From Methanolobus sp. (GTDB lineage Archaea > Halobacteriota > Methanosarcinia > Methanosarcinales > Methanosarcinaceae): a stretch of 46,607 nucleotides of DNA. The notes below the pieces were generated by a model, which worked only from the letters and a program-made list of their open reading frames with translations, was not told where the DNA came from and made no database searches. This document shows, one piece after another, positions 26,532 to 37,558 of the stretch (position 1 is the first letter of the stretch; the number at the start of each line of letters is the position of its first letter). Made by a program: the position numbers and the translations under genes. Where the stretch lies: positions 1-46,607 of the forward strand of contig JASKKT010000016.1 in assembly GCA_030154025.1 (NCBI GenBank). Direction: 5' to 3'.

Positions 26532-27586
26532 GCTGTCAGCCCCACTATCCTGTTGAAGTCGGACTGGCTTGCAGGCTCCATTCCCATGGTCTTCAGGCAC
26601 TCCACAACGCTTTTAGGGTCCCTGTGCCTTTCCTGGAAGCCCCTGTCGTAGTTGACAACTCCTTCCAGTGCAGAGTTTGAAGGTATTATTGATGTGACCA
26701 CATTTGCCCCGGCATTGAGCCTGTGCACCATCCCGGGAATGCCTTCAAGGTCAAGGGATGCGGGTATGAGCCTGCCGGGGAACATGAGCCGAAGGATTGC
26801 GATTATCTTCAGCTCCTCGGTGCTTGATATCCGGTCAACCTTCTCAAGAGGCGTGCCTTCCTGGGGTACGAAGGTCATCACCCTCACCATGTCAGGGCTG
26901 TTGGTTTCCATACCCCTGAGCGACTTTATGGTGGATTCGATATCATTGCCCACACCGGTGAGTATCCCGTCCTCTACACAATAGCCTATGCTTTTGGCGA
27001 ACTTACGTGCATTGACCCTGTCCTCGAAGGACTGCCCGACCCTCAGTTTCCGGTAGAGGTCCCTGTCGTGTGTCTCCTGGTAGAGTGCAAGGAAGTTGGC
27101 TCCGCTGTCATGCAGTTCCCTGAGGGCATCATTTCCCATAATCCCCGGGGAAATCATGATTGGAAGGCCAAGTTCTGATCTCACTGTCTTTACCAGGTCA
27201 ACGAATCTCTCAGGCTTCTCATGGAAGTAGGGGTCCTCGCCCATGGTCAGGTCAACCATGTGGATGCTCTCTCCTTTGAGTCCCCTGCAGATGTTGCGCA
27301 CCTCATCTATGCTCAGGCGGTACCTGTCTATCCCGTGTGATTCCCTGTAATAGCAGAAAGCGCACTTGTTCTTGCAGTAGGTGGAAAAATAAACAAAACT
27401 GTAGAGGAAGACCTTGTTGCCGAAGAAGTGGTCCCTCACCTTCCTTGCTGCGTAGAACAGCTTTTCAAGCTGGTCCTTGTCATTTATCTGCAACAGTCTC
27501 CCGAGGTCGTTATCTGAGAGCTGTGCTCCTTCAATTATCCTTCCTGCAAAATCATCAAGATCGTGTTGTGTCATGTTATTCAGCAA
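26528..27586 (-). CDS. pylB: 3-methylornithine synthase PylB (radical SAM)
   Basis: PylB rearranges lysine to 3-methyl-D-ornithine, the first step of pyrrolysine synthesis. The radical-SAM cluster motif is YFSTYCKNKCAFCYYRES (CxxxCxxC, about residue 73). Further family features are VDLTMGEDPYFHE and FVPQEGTPLE. The protein has 352 residues if the TTG at 27586 is the start. That start follows GAGGTGG closely and aligns with the M. barkeri N terminus as I recall it (MIQKM...). The ATG at 27574 is the alternative. It starts 9 nt after pylS and overlaps pylC. Confidence 0.95.
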   Translation of the reverse strand: MLNNMTQHDLDDFAGRIIEGAQLSDNDLGRLLQINDKDQLEKLFYAARKVRDHFFGNKVFLYSFVYFSTYCKNKCAFCYYRESHGIDRYRLSIDEVRNICRGLKGESIHMVDLTMGEDPYFHEKPERFVDLVKTVRSELGLPIMISPGIMGNDALRELHDSGANFLALYQETHDRDLYRKLRVGQSFEDRVNARKFAKSIGYCVEDGILTGVGNDIESTIKSLRGMETNSPDMVRVMTFVPQEGTPLEKVDRISSTEELKIIAILRLMFPGRLIPASLDLEGIPGMVHRLNAGANVVTSIIPSNSALEGVVNYDRGFQERHRDPKSVVECLKTMGMEPASQSDFNRIVGLTA

Positions 27587-27595
27587 GCTACCACC

Positions 27596-29535
<1,940 letters not shown>

Positions 29536-29922
29536 TCAGGCATTATCTTTCTGATACCTGTATAAAGCCATCTCGATGACGGCACGCAGATCATCCTCTT
29601 CAAAAGGTTTCAGTACGTATCCGTAGGGCTGGGTGAGCTTTGCTCTTTCCAGCACCTCATCATCAGAGTAGGCTGTAAGATAGATCACAGGAATATCGAA
29701 CTTCTTACGTATCTCTTCGATAGCCTGCACGCCATTCATTTCTCCCTTGAGCATCACGTCCATAAGGATAAGGTCCGGGAAAGTGATCTCTGTCATCTTG
29801 ATGGCGTCCTCTGCTGTCGAAACTATAGCAGGGACAGTGTATCCAAAACTTTTCAGTTTCTTCTTGATGTTGAGGGCAATGATGTTCTCATCTTCCACGA
29901 CCAGTATTTTTATGTCTTCCAC
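29536..29922 (-). CDS. Single-domain response regulator (CheY-like receiver)
   Basis: This 128-residue receiver domain has no output domain. The acidic pocket is in ILVVEDENIIALNIK, the phospho-acceptor Asp in FPDLILMDVMLKGEMNG (about residue 55), the Thr in VIYLTAYSDDE, and the Lys in YGYVLKPFEEDDLRAVIE. It lies 34 nt downstream of the Cache/HAMP histidine kinase on the same strand and is its likely partner. Output must go through another protein. Confidence 0.92.
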   Translation of the reverse strand: MEDIKILVVEDENIIALNIKKKLKSFGYTVPAIVSTAEDAIKMTEITFPDLILMDVMLKGEMNGVQAIEEIRKKFDIPVIYLTAYSDDEVLERAKLTQPYGYVLKPFEEDDLRAVIEMALYRYQKDNA

Positions 29923-29956
29923 AATAACACCTTTATGAGTCCATTCGGTTAGTTCA

Positions 29957-31999
29957 TCAGCTTAAAGTTATCTTGAAGCGGGTACCTTCATCATTTTCAA
30001 GTTCAATGGTGCCGCCTATCTGCGCTATCAGTGTTGTCACCAGCTGCATTCCCAGTGAATCGCTTTCCATGAAATTAACATGTTCAGGGAAGCCGGAGCC
30101 GTTATCCCTGACTATCAGTATCAGTTTTCCGTTCTCAAGACTGAGCTTAACGCATATCTCTCCCTTTTCTCCGGGCAGGAATGCATGCTTGAAGGAATTG
30201 GAGATGAGCTCATTTACGACCATTCCCAGCGGGATGGCAGTATCCATATCCAGGAACACGGTCTCAACATCAGTCTTTATTTTAACGCTCTCCTTTTCTA
30301 TTATATAGGAGTACGATAGCTCGTTCACGAGTTTCATCAGGTAGTCTGAGAAGTCGATGCTTTCCATATCCTGTGACCTGTAAAGCTCCTCGTGTACAAG
30401 GGCCATGGAGATCACGCGGTTCTGGCTTTCCTTAAAAGCCTCGATGACACTCTCATCTGTGAACTTGTCAGCTTCAAGGTCAAGCAGACTTGAAATTACC
30501 TGGAGGTTGTTCTTTATCCGGTGGTGTATCTCTTTTTTGCGTATCTCCTCTATCTTTTCTCGTTCCTGTATCATCTCTGAGAGGGTCTTCCTTGTTTTCT
30601 CGATGCCTTCTGTCAGGATCCTGAAATCTCCCTCTCCATACACTGTCACCTGGCGGGAAAAGTCGTTGCTCTGTACCGCTGAAAGCACTTCACTGGAGTC
30701 CTTGATAATTGTGTCAAGGGACTCAGCAAAACTGTCCAGGGTATCTGCAAGATGCCTGAATTCCCCTTTAACATTTAGGTTGGAACGTTCACTGAGTTCT
30801 CCTTTTGCCAGGGCATGGGTCAGGCGGATCGTGTCACGGACCGGTGCTGTAACAGAGTCAAGAATGTCGTTGAGGCCCATTGGTATCTCCCTGAAATCCT
30901 TCTGGACATCTGTTTTAGCCCTTGAGTCCAGTTTCCCTCTTACAGCATCCCTTGATATATCCTTGAAATCACTGACAATGTTCCTTATTGGCATGGTAAA
31001 GGACATCGCTATCAGGTAGGCGACTCCTGCCATGAAGATTATGGACAACAGGGATATTTCCAGCAGCTTGTTGCTGAGTGTTGTCACTCCTGCAAGCATC
31101 TCCTCCTCAGGAACGACAAGTATGAATGAGAAATTGCCTGTCCTTATGGGCTCATAGAACATGACGACTGTCTCCCCGGTGGCCGGGTCGGTGGTCTTCA
31201 CATAACCACTCTTTCCTTCCCTGATGTTGTCTGCTGCACTGGATATTTCCGGGTTTTTGAAGTCATACAGGGTCTTTTCTCCTATCCAGTCCTTGTTAAA
31301 AGGATGTGAGACCAGTATGCCTGTATTACCCGTCATGAATGCATAACCGCTGTCAAATGCTTTTACATCGCTGATAGTATCATCCAGGTAGTTCAGGGAT
31401 ACATCCACTCCCCCGATACCCACGAATTCTTCGTCTTTGATAATAGGGGATACATAGCTGACAATGAAGACCCCTTCATAATAGTAGGGTTCGGTGAGGA
31501 CTTCACTTTTTGTCTTCTTTGGCAGCTGGTAGTAATCAAGCGTGTCGTATTCCAGCAGGGGGTCCAGGCGCACGGATCCGCTGATCTTGTTCCAATAAGG
31601 TATGAACCTCCCGGTGGAATCATGCCCTGGGGAATTGACAAACACGGCATCCTGCCCGTCAAATGCATCTGGTTCGAAGGCAACATAGGTGCCAAGCAGA
31701 TGAGGGTGATGGAGAAGCTGGCTGTATAGCATGTCATTGGTCTCCTCGCGGCTGATGGAGTCGTAGCTGCTCATACTGACGGCTATTGTCTCTGCAATGG
31801 CCTTGTTCTTCTCCATGTCACCGTTGAAGTCGTTGGCATAGTTCCTGGCCATTTCTATTGCCTGTTTGTATGAAAGTTCTTCTTCCTGGGATGTGACAAT
31901 GGATACGGTCATTGCCGTGCTGGCCATTAGCACAAGCAGGGTACCAACTACAATATACAGTATCAGCTTGACCTTTAAGGAGAGATTTTTCCATTCCAT
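29957..31999 (-). CDS. Membrane sensor histidine kinase (Cache, HAMP, HisKA_2)
   Basis: This 680-residue kinase is counted from ATG 31999. A transmembrane helix lies at about 12-34 (LILYIVVGTLLVLMASTAM). A large extracellular dCache-type ligand domain follows to about 320 (GTYVAFEPDAFDG, FVGIGGVDVSLNYLDDTI, AFMTGNTGILVSHPFN). A second transmembrane segment and a HAMP-like linker come next. The phospho-acceptor His is in KEIHHRIKNNLQVISSLLDL (about residue 492, HisKA_2 type). The HATPase has LGMVVNELISNSFKHAF and VRDNGSGFPE. It senses a small external ligand, identity unknown, and probably phosphorylates the adjoining receiver. An in-frame extension to 32119 is possible but less likely. Confidence 0.88.
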   Translation of the reverse strand: MEWKNLSLKVKLILYIVVGTLLVLMASTAMTVSIVTSQEEELSYKQAIEMARNYANDFNGDMEKNKAIAETIAVSMSSYDSISREETNDMLYSQLLHHPHLLGTYVAFEPDAFDGQDAVFVNSPGHDSTGRFIPYWNKISGSVRLDPLLEYDTLDYYQLPKKTKSEVLTEPYYYEGVFIVSYVSPIIKDEEFVGIGGVDVSLNYLDDTISDVKAFDSGYAFMTGNTGILVSHPFNKDWIGEKTLYDFKNPEISSAADNIREGKSGYVKTTDPATGETVVMFYEPIRTGNFSFILVVPEEEMLAGVTTLSNKLLEISLLSIIFMAGVAYLIAMSFTMPIRNIVSDFKDISRDAVRGKLDSRAKTDVQKDFREIPMGLNDILDSVTAPVRDTIRLTHALAKGELSERSNLNVKGEFRHLADTLDSFAESLDTIIKDSSEVLSAVQSNDFSRQVTVYGEGDFRILTEGIEKTRKTLSEMIQEREKIEEIRKKEIHHRIKNNLQVISSLLDLEADKFTDESVIEAFKESQNRVISMALVHEELYRSQDMESIDFSDYLMKLVNELSYSYIIEKESVKIKTDVETVFLDMDTAIPLGMVVNELISNSFKHAFLPGEKGEICVKLSLENGKLILIVRDNGSGFPEHVNFMESDSLGMQLVTTLIAQIGGTIELENDEGTRFKITLS

Positions 32000-32591
32000 T
32001 TTAGCAGCTCTTCTTCTCCGATTTCTTACAGTGACCTGAACACAGCTATATCTTTCTAATGAACTATTGTCTTTATAATACACGTATAGTAAGATTATAA
32101 CAGCGTTGTAATCTTGCAACGCTGATGTAATGCACTAAGTGATGCAGAGTAAGAATCAGGGAGCTTTTTTCAGATATATATTTCTTGTGCACAAGGACCT
32201 ATGGTATTTATTATTTATACTTTTCTCTAAATCTCTATTGTAAACTTTCGTATGAGTTCTGAACATAATCGATGATTAGAGCCATGTTACCATTAAGGAT
32301 AGCTAACGCCTGGAATAAAGTGCTTATTCAACTGGCAGAAAAATATATATAATAGTGGTGCATTGATTGAATTGAGGTAAAAAGTAGCATTTACAATGGT
32401 ATTTGGTCTATATCCATCTAAGGCTACACATATCTCTGCAGTGATTCGCTCCACAACTCCTTTGTAAGGCTCAAAGGAGTTGAATTTCTGCATCAATGGT
32501 TCATGAATAACTGTCTTTTGATCTATCGTGAAGTGCATCACTGTAGTATGCACAAGCATGTTTGGATCTTTGAGGATATGGGTGATATACT
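32000..32591. promoter_or_regulatory. Divergent intergenic region with two strong inverted repeats
   Basis: This region lies between the histidine kinase (minus) and the first hydantoinase-like gene (plus). It contains an 8-bp inverted repeat at 32101-32124 (CAGCGTTG, 8-nt spacer, CAACGCTG) upstream of the kinase. A perfect 11-bp stem-loop at 32454-32482 (CAACTCCTTTG, 7-nt loop, CAAAGGAGTTG) lies in the leader of the hydantoinase-like gene. TATA-like AT-rich stretches occur near 32170-32220 and 32340-32350. A minus-strand 88-codon frame (32293-32559) spans it but matches nothing I know and is not credited. Confidence 0.5.
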
Positions 32592-34511
32592 ATGCACTAT
32601 AGTCTTGGGATAGATGCCGGCGGAACATATACAGATGCAGTGATCATCAGGAACTCTGACAGGGAAGTTATCGATTCCAATAAGGCCCTGACTACTTATC
32701 CTGATCTGCTGAAAGGGATCGAGAACGCTATTGATGGGCTGGATGAACAATACATGAAGGACGTAAGGCTTGTTTCGGTGTCCACCACGCTTGCCACCAA
32801 TACGATCCTCGAGAAGACAGGATACCCGGTAGCTCTTATCCTCATCGGCAAGCACACCCTGCCGGGAAGCACTCCTATAAGTGAACTTGCGGTCATCAGG
32901 GGTGGACACAATCTCAACGGCACTGAGGACGAGAGGCTTGATACCGAGGCTATAAGAGAATATGTCCTTAAGGTCAAAGACAGGGTATCGGCATTTGCGG
33001 TGTCTTCGTATTTCAGTGTAAGGAACCCCGATCATGAGTTAAGGGCTAAGGAACTGATCACAACATTGAGTGACCTGCCTGTGGTATGCGGTCACGAGCT
33101 CTCCCAGGACCTGGGGGCCTATGAAAGGGGTGTGACGGCATACCTGAATGCTCAACTGCTGCCTGTAGCACGCCACTTTATAGACGCCATCATTTCCGAC
33201 ATCAGAAAGAGAGGAATTGATGCGAAGCTGATGATGCTCAAATGCGACGGATCTGTGATCAGTATAGAAGAAGCGCTGGAGAGGCCGATAGAGTCTGTTT
33301 TTTCAGGCCCTGCAGCAAGCCTTATGGGAGCATCCTTCCTGTCCAGGAGCGACACCTGTGCTGTAATTGATGTGGGCGGGACCAGCACTGATGTAGCGGT
33401 CATACACAATGGTTTCCCGCAGCTTGTAGATACCGGTGCCATGGTCGGTGGTTGGCACACGAAGGTCAAGGCCATACGAATGGAGACCTCAGCAATGGGC
33501 GGTGACAGCCATGTGTGGATCAGGAACCGGGCCATCAATATCGGACCCAGGAGAGTCGTACCTCTGTGCCTGGCTGCTGTAAAGTACCCGGGCTTCAAGG
33601 AGCTATTGAAGGCCGGCCGTACTCCCTCCAGATTCCAGCTGGCAGAGAACATCCAGCCTACAAAGTTCTTTGTCACGACAGGAAAGCAGGTCAGTGGCCT
33701 TGGAGAATACGAAAGGGAGATCCTCTCCATAATAGGTGAGGAGCCTGTCTCCCTCAATGATATCTTCTGGAAGATGGGCAAGCTGATATCTCCGGACCAT
33801 ATCGATCCCCTGATACAGAAAAGGCTGGTGCAGGCCATTGGTTTCACCCCCACTGACGCTCTCCATGTGCTTGGAGAGTATACCGGGTGGGACAGCGAAG
33901 CCTCCTTGATAGGGGCCAGGCACCTTGCAAGGCTGACCTCCATGGATGAATATGAGCTGTGCAGGAGCATCAAAAAAGAAGTAGCGATCAACATGGCCTT
34001 GAGCCTGATGGGTTACATGTTCGAAGGTGTCGAAAGACAGTCTATCGAGAAGATCCTGAGGGGCGATTATCTGTCCCAGTTCAAGGTGAATGTTCCGGTA
34101 ATACTGCTGGGAGGGCCTGTGAGGGCCTATGTGGAAGAGCTTGGGCGTCTGATAGATGCTCAGATATTGGTTCCCGATCATGCCGAGGTTGGCAATGCAG
34201 TGGGAGCACTGGTGGGTAAAGGAATAAAAAGGGTCGAGATACTGGTCAAGTCATTCTATGAAAAGACCCAGAGATCCATCCTGGTCTTTTCCCCGGAGGG
34301 AAGGAAGCAGTTCTCAACCCATCAGGAAGCTATCGAGTACGCCACAAAGCTCGGTAACCGGCTCATACTTGACTACATGGTGGATTCAGGTATCGAGTAT
34401 GATGATATCGATATAAGCGTGAGGAGTGAGGACATCGCAATGGAGGAGGAAGGTGTGACTCCCATTGAAACGAGGATGGTCTTCCTGGGAGTCGGGGTTC
34501 CGAAGGCCTGA
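32592..34511 (+). CDS. Hydantoinase/oxoprolinase-family ATPase-like protein, copy 1
   Basis: This 639-residue protein has the HyuA/5-oxoprolinase architecture. The Hydant_A_N domain begins MHYSLGIDAGGTYTDAV (an ASKHA-type phosphate loop). The Hydantoinase_A domain contains DVGGTSTDVAVI and METSAMGGDSHVW, with a C-terminal domain after about residue 470. Family members cleave cyclic amides with ATP, but no HyuB-type partner gene is here, so hydantoin or oxoproline cleavage is doubtful. Related ASKHA folds include RamA-type activases. It is paralogous to the gene at 37559-39481: 61 of the first 86 residues are identical by hand alignment. pylT follows 100 nt downstream. Confidence 0.85.
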   Translation: MHYSLGIDAGGTYTDAVIIRNSDREVIDSNKALTTYPDLLKGIENAIDGLDEQYMKDVRLVSVSTTLATNTILEKTGYPVALILIGKHTLPGSTPISELAVIRGGHNLNGTEDERLDTEAIREYVLKVKDRVSAFAVSSYFSVRNPDHELRAKELITTLSDLPVVCGHELSQDLGAYERGVTAYLNAQLLPVARHFIDAIISDIRKRGIDAKLMMLKCDGSVISIEEALERPIESVFSGPAASLMGASFLSRSDTCAVIDVGGTSTDVAVIHNGFPQLVDTGAMVGGWHTKVKAIRMETSAMGGDSHVWIRNRAINIGPRRVVPLCLAAVKYPGFKELLKAGRTPSRFQLAENIQPTKFFVTTGKQVSGLGEYEREILSIIGEEPVSLNDIFWKMGKLISPDHIDPLIQKRLVQAIGFTPTDALHVLGEYTGWDSEASLIGARHLARLTSMDEYELCRSIKKEVAINMALSLMGYMFEGVERQSIEKILRGDYLSQFKVNVPVILLGGPVRAYVEELGRLIDAQILVPDHAEVGNAVGALVGKGIKRVEILVKSFYEKTQRSILVFSPEGRKQFSTHQEAIEYATKLGNRLILDYMVDSGIEYDDIDISVRSEDIAMEEEGVTPIETRMVFLGVGVPKA

Positions 34512-34532
34512 GAGAAGAGATACTACTTCTCT
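34511..34532 (+). terminator. Stem-loop after hydantoinase-like gene 1
   Basis: AGAGAAG, an 8-nt loop and CTTCTCT form a 7-bp stem that begins at the last base of the stop codon and is followed by a short T-containing stretch. It may end the upstream transcript and insulate pylT, which has its own TATA-like box. Confidence 0.4.
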
Positions 34533-34568
34533 TCGTTTAGGTCTGCGGTCTTTTAAAAGCATACCGGC

Positions 34569-34581
34569 AAATATAAATATT
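34569..34581 (+). promoter_or_regulatory. TATA-like box for pylT
   Basis: AAATATAAATATT lies about 30-40 bp before the 5' end of the mature tRNA-Pyl, the right place for an archaeal TATA box if a short 5' leader is processed by RNase P. This indicates that pylT is transcribed on its own. Confidence 0.5.
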
Positions 34582-34611
34582 AGCGAATCATCATCTCATT
34601 TGTATCATCAG

Positions 34612-34683
34612 GGAAATCGGATCAGGTTGATCAAATGGACTCTAAATCCGTTTAGCCGGGTTAAATTCCCGGGGTTTCCGCCA
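34612..34683 (+). tRNA. pylT: tRNA-Pyl, anticodon CUA
   Basis: This is the amber-decoding tRNA for pyrrolysine, with its unusual features. The acceptor stem is GGAAATC/GGTTTCC (one G-U pair). Only one base (G619) stands between acceptor and D stem. The D stem is GATC/GATC with a 5-nt loop that lacks a normal GG pair pattern. The 6-bp anticodon stem is AATGGA/TCCGTT around CTCTAAA (anticodon CTA at 34642-34644). The variable loop has 3 nt, and the T stem CCGGG/CCCGG has the loop TTAAATT without TTC. The discriminator is G, and CCA is encoded at 34681-34683. It is closely similar to M. barkeri tRNA-Pyl from memory. It serves the amber codons of mttB and mtbB. Confidence 0.97.
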
Positions 34684-34694
34684 TTTAACTTAAG

Positions 34695-34720
34695 ATCATT
34701 ATGTGATATCACATAATGAT
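34695..34720. promoter_or_regulatory. Perfect 26-bp palindrome after pylT
   Basis: The 13-base half-site ATCATTATGTGAT is followed immediately by its exact reverse complement. It begins 11 bp after the encoded CCA and is followed by a T-run at about 34730-34734. It could be the pylT terminator, or an operator for the sensor gene that starts at 34961. Confidence 0.5.
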
Positions 34721-34960
34721 AACACACTATTTTTACAGTCTGTAGCATTCACGGTCAATCAGCTTCAGTGCCGTATGCCTGTTCTGTCTGTTCTTGTTTC
34801 CCTGTATGCTGTGAACTTCTTGGGGTAATTGGCCATTGCGGAAAATATATATATTACCTATTCCGTCCGTCAATAGCAATAATCTTAAGGTCTATAAAGG
34901 TTTAACCTAAAGATGCTAAAACTATGTTCCATCCAAAGAGAATATGTTTGCGGGAAAATC
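34721..34960. promoter_or_regulatory. Leader/promoter region of the PAS/GAF sensor
   Basis: After the palindrome the sequence holds a TATA-rich box at about 34843-34857 (AAAATATATATATTACC). This is the likely promoter of the sensor gene and would give a 75-80 nt leader. Nothing else is recognised in it. Confidence 0.45.
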
Positions 34961-37531
34961 ATGTCGAATACCATAGATGTTGAGAAGAAACTGGAAGCCG
35001 TCTACAACAGTAGTCCTGTTATTTCCTTTTTGTGGAAAGCAGAAGGTGAGTGGCCCGTAGAATCCGTTTCTGGGAATGTTTCGCAGTTAGGCTACACTCC
35101 GGAAGATTTTCTTTCAGGCAAAGTGCTCTATGGGCATCTCGTGCATCCGGATGATCTTGACAGGGTGCATCTGGAAGTCGATAAACATTCCAAAAAGAAA
35201 AACACCTCTTTCTTTGCACTTAATTACAGGATAGTGGCCAAGAAAGGAGACATACGCTGGGTGACAGAGAGATCATTCATAAAGCGTGACAGTGAAGGGA
35301 ACATCACTCATTTTCAGGGTATTATCATCGATAACACCGAACTTGAAAGAACAGAAAGGGCCTTGATGGAGACCGGGAAAAAATACCAGACCATATTTGA
35401 GAAGTCACCGGTGGGCATACTCTATTTTGATGAGAATGGCGTCGTAACCCACTGCAACGAAAGTTGTGCAAAGGTCCTCAAGGCTCCTGTGAGCAAGATA
35501 ATAGGCTTCAATCTCCTTTCAAAGCTATCCGATGAAAGCCTCAAGGAAGCAGTTGAGATGGTTTTCCTGGGCAATCAGGGTCATTATGAAGGCAGCCATC
35601 TTTCGGCGATAAGCGGAAAACAGGTCTTTACAAAGGCAAGTTTCACTCCCATAATGTCAGATGACGGTTCCCTCCTGGGAGGCATCGGTATAATCGAAGA
35701 CACAGAGGAGCGCAGGCAGGCAGAAGAGCTTATCCGCCTTAACGAAACACGCCTTGAGGCGCTCCTGGAACTTTACCAGATGCAGGATTCCCCGATGCCT
35801 GATATTGCAGAGTTCACCATACAGAAGGCCGTGGAATTCACAGGCAGCAAGATCGGTTACCTGGAATTCCTCAATGAGGATGAGAATGTACTGGAGACCT
35901 ACCGATGGCCCTATCAGGGAAAGGACGTGCTCTCGGTGAACGAGGAGCCCTTCGTGCATCCCATACGTTTTAACGGCTTCTGGGGTGAGGCCATACATGC
36001 ACGCAAGCCTGTCATCGTTAACAGTAACTATGCTTCAGAGCCAGAGGATGATTTTTCCGGCTCAAGTGAAGTCCTTACACGCCATGTTACCATCCCGATA
36101 TTCGAGAGCGAGCAAATAGTCGCTCTTGTGAGCGTTGCGAACAAGGATTCCGATTATAACGAATCTGATGTCAGGCAGCTTACCCTGCTTATGGAGGGCA
36201 TGTGGAAGCTCGTCCAGTATAAGAACAGCAATGACATACTGATCGAAGCCCTGAGGATGCGCAGGGTGCTTGAATCTGTCATGAGCTCAAGTCCTGCTGT
36301 TGTTTTCCTCTGGCGTCCTGAAAAGGACTGGCCTGTGGAGTTCGTGTCAGACAACATCTCCCAGTTCGGTTATAAGGTAGAGGACTTCACATCAGGGAAA
36401 ATCCTTTACGGTGATATCATTCATCCTTCTGACCTCGACAGGGTACGCCAGGAAGTGGACAAGACCTCCAAAGCAGGTTTCTCCGATTTCAGCCAGGAAT
36501 ACAGGGTACTGACAAGATCAGGCCAGGTAAGATGGGTGGATGAAAGAACGATGATCCATTACAACAAGAACGGTATCGTTGACTATCTGCAGGGTATCGT
36601 TGTGGACATTACTGAACGCAAACAGGCAAATAGTTTCATGCGCCTTGAATGCGATCTTGATAATGTCCTTGGCGCCACGGATAACCTGCAGGAGACCTTC
36701 GAGAGGGTGCTGGAATTCACACTGGAGACAAAGGCTATAGATAGTGGTATGATCTATCTGGTGGACGAGAAGACAGGTGAGTTCAATCTTGCTGCTTCCC
36801 GTGGTCTTTCAGAACGTTTTGTAAAGAACTTTTCCCATTTCTCTTCAAACACCATACTTGCCCGCCTTTTCATGACAGGTTATCCTGTTTATAAGTACTT
36901 CTCTGAGATCAACGCCATGCTTCCCGGAGAGGACCTTGGGTTTGAAGGCATGCAGGCTATGGGTTTTATCCCTGTGAAGTTCAACGACGAACTGGTCGCT
37001 GCCATTGCACTCGGGTCCCACAGGGATTTGGAGATCCCTGCAAATTCCAGGAACCTCATAGAGACCATTTCCAATCAGGTCGGTATCATAATCTCCAACA
37101 TGAAAAAGGACTCCGGTATCCAGAAAAACAAGAACAATCTCTGTTCGCTGCTGGATGCCCTCGATGAGCTGGTATTCATAATGGACCTGGAAGGGAAGAT
37201 ACTGCACACTAACAAGACCCTGCACAGGCATCTGAAATATGAGGACAGGGAGCTGTATATGAAGGATTTCCTGCTGCTCTATCCCCAAGGCTGGGAGGAT
37301 GATGTGCTCTCCAACCTTGATGAGATTATGGAGAACAAGTCCTCACATTGTGAGATACCGCTTGTGAGCAAGGAAGGGACACTTGTTCCTGTCAAGACCA
37401 AGTTCACCATCAGTGACTGGGGTGGCCAGGATGTCCTGATAGCTACAGCCTCCATAGTACAGGATCCTGGAATGGAGGAAAACCGCGAGATAGGGGTGGA
37501 GAAAGAGATCAACAACTATTCAGTCTCATGA
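34961..37531 (+). CDS. PAS/GAF multidomain sensor without a kinase domain
   Basis: This 856-residue cytoplasmic protein is built of PAS (about 10-125), PAS (130-250), GAF (265-415), PAS (425-550), GAF (560-715) and PAS (725-840) domains. PAS1 and PAS3 are recent internal duplicates: WPVESVSGNVSQLGYTPEDF against WPVEFVSDNISQFGYKVEDF, and VHPDDLDRV against IHPSDLDRV. No His-box, N-box or G-box follows; the C terminus simply ends. Methanosarcina has PAS/GAF sensors (MsmS, RdmS) that control methyltransferase genes, so a similar role near mttB is possible but unproved. ATG 34961 is chosen; ATG 34913 in frame would add 16 residues. Confidence 0.85.
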   Translation: MSNTIDVEKKLEAVYNSSPVISFLWKAEGEWPVESVSGNVSQLGYTPEDFLSGKVLYGHLVHPDDLDRVHLEVDKHSKKKNTSFFALNYRIVAKKGDIRWVTERSFIKRDSEGNITHFQGIIIDNTELERTERALMETGKKYQTIFEKSPVGILYFDENGVVTHCNESCAKVLKAPVSKIIGFNLLSKLSDESLKEAVEMVFLGNQGHYEGSHLSAISGKQVFTKASFTPIMSDDGSLLGGIGIIEDTEERRQAEELIRLNETRLEALLELYQMQDSPMPDIAEFTIQKAVEFTGSKIGYLEFLNEDENVLETYRWPYQGKDVLSVNEEPFVHPIRFNGFWGEAIHARKPVIVNSNYASEPEDDFSGSSEVLTRHVTIPIFESEQIVALVSVANKDSDYNESDVRQLTLLMEGMWKLVQYKNSNDILIEALRMRRVLESVMSSSPAVVFLWRPEKDWPVEFVSDNISQFGYKVEDFTSGKILYGDIIHPSDLDRVRQEVDKTSKAGFSDFSQEYRVLTRSGQVRWVDERTMIHYNKNGIVDYLQGIVVDITERKQANSFMRLECDLDNVLGATDNLQETFERVLEFTLETKAIDSGMIYLVDEKTGEFNLAASRGLSERFVKNFSHFSSNTILARLFMTGYPVYKYFSEINAMLPGEDLGFEGMQAMGFIPVKFNDELVAAIALGSHRDLEIPANSRNLIETISNQVGIIISNMKKDSGIQKNKNNLCSLLDALDELVFIMDLEGKILHTNKTLHRHLKYEDRELYMKDFLLLYPQGWEDDVLSNLDEIMENKSSHCEIPLVSKEGTLVPVKTKFTISDWGGQDVLIATASIVQDPGMEENREIGVEKEINNYSVS

Positions 37532-37558
37532 TCTCTTTTTTTGGTCGGCCGGCTGTTG

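Noticed and set aside
32293-32559. 88-codon minus-strand open frame upstream of hydantoinase-like gene 1
   Set aside because: No family recognised, no ribosome site, and its C-terminal part is translated AT-rich promoter DNA. It contains the 11-bp stem-loop.
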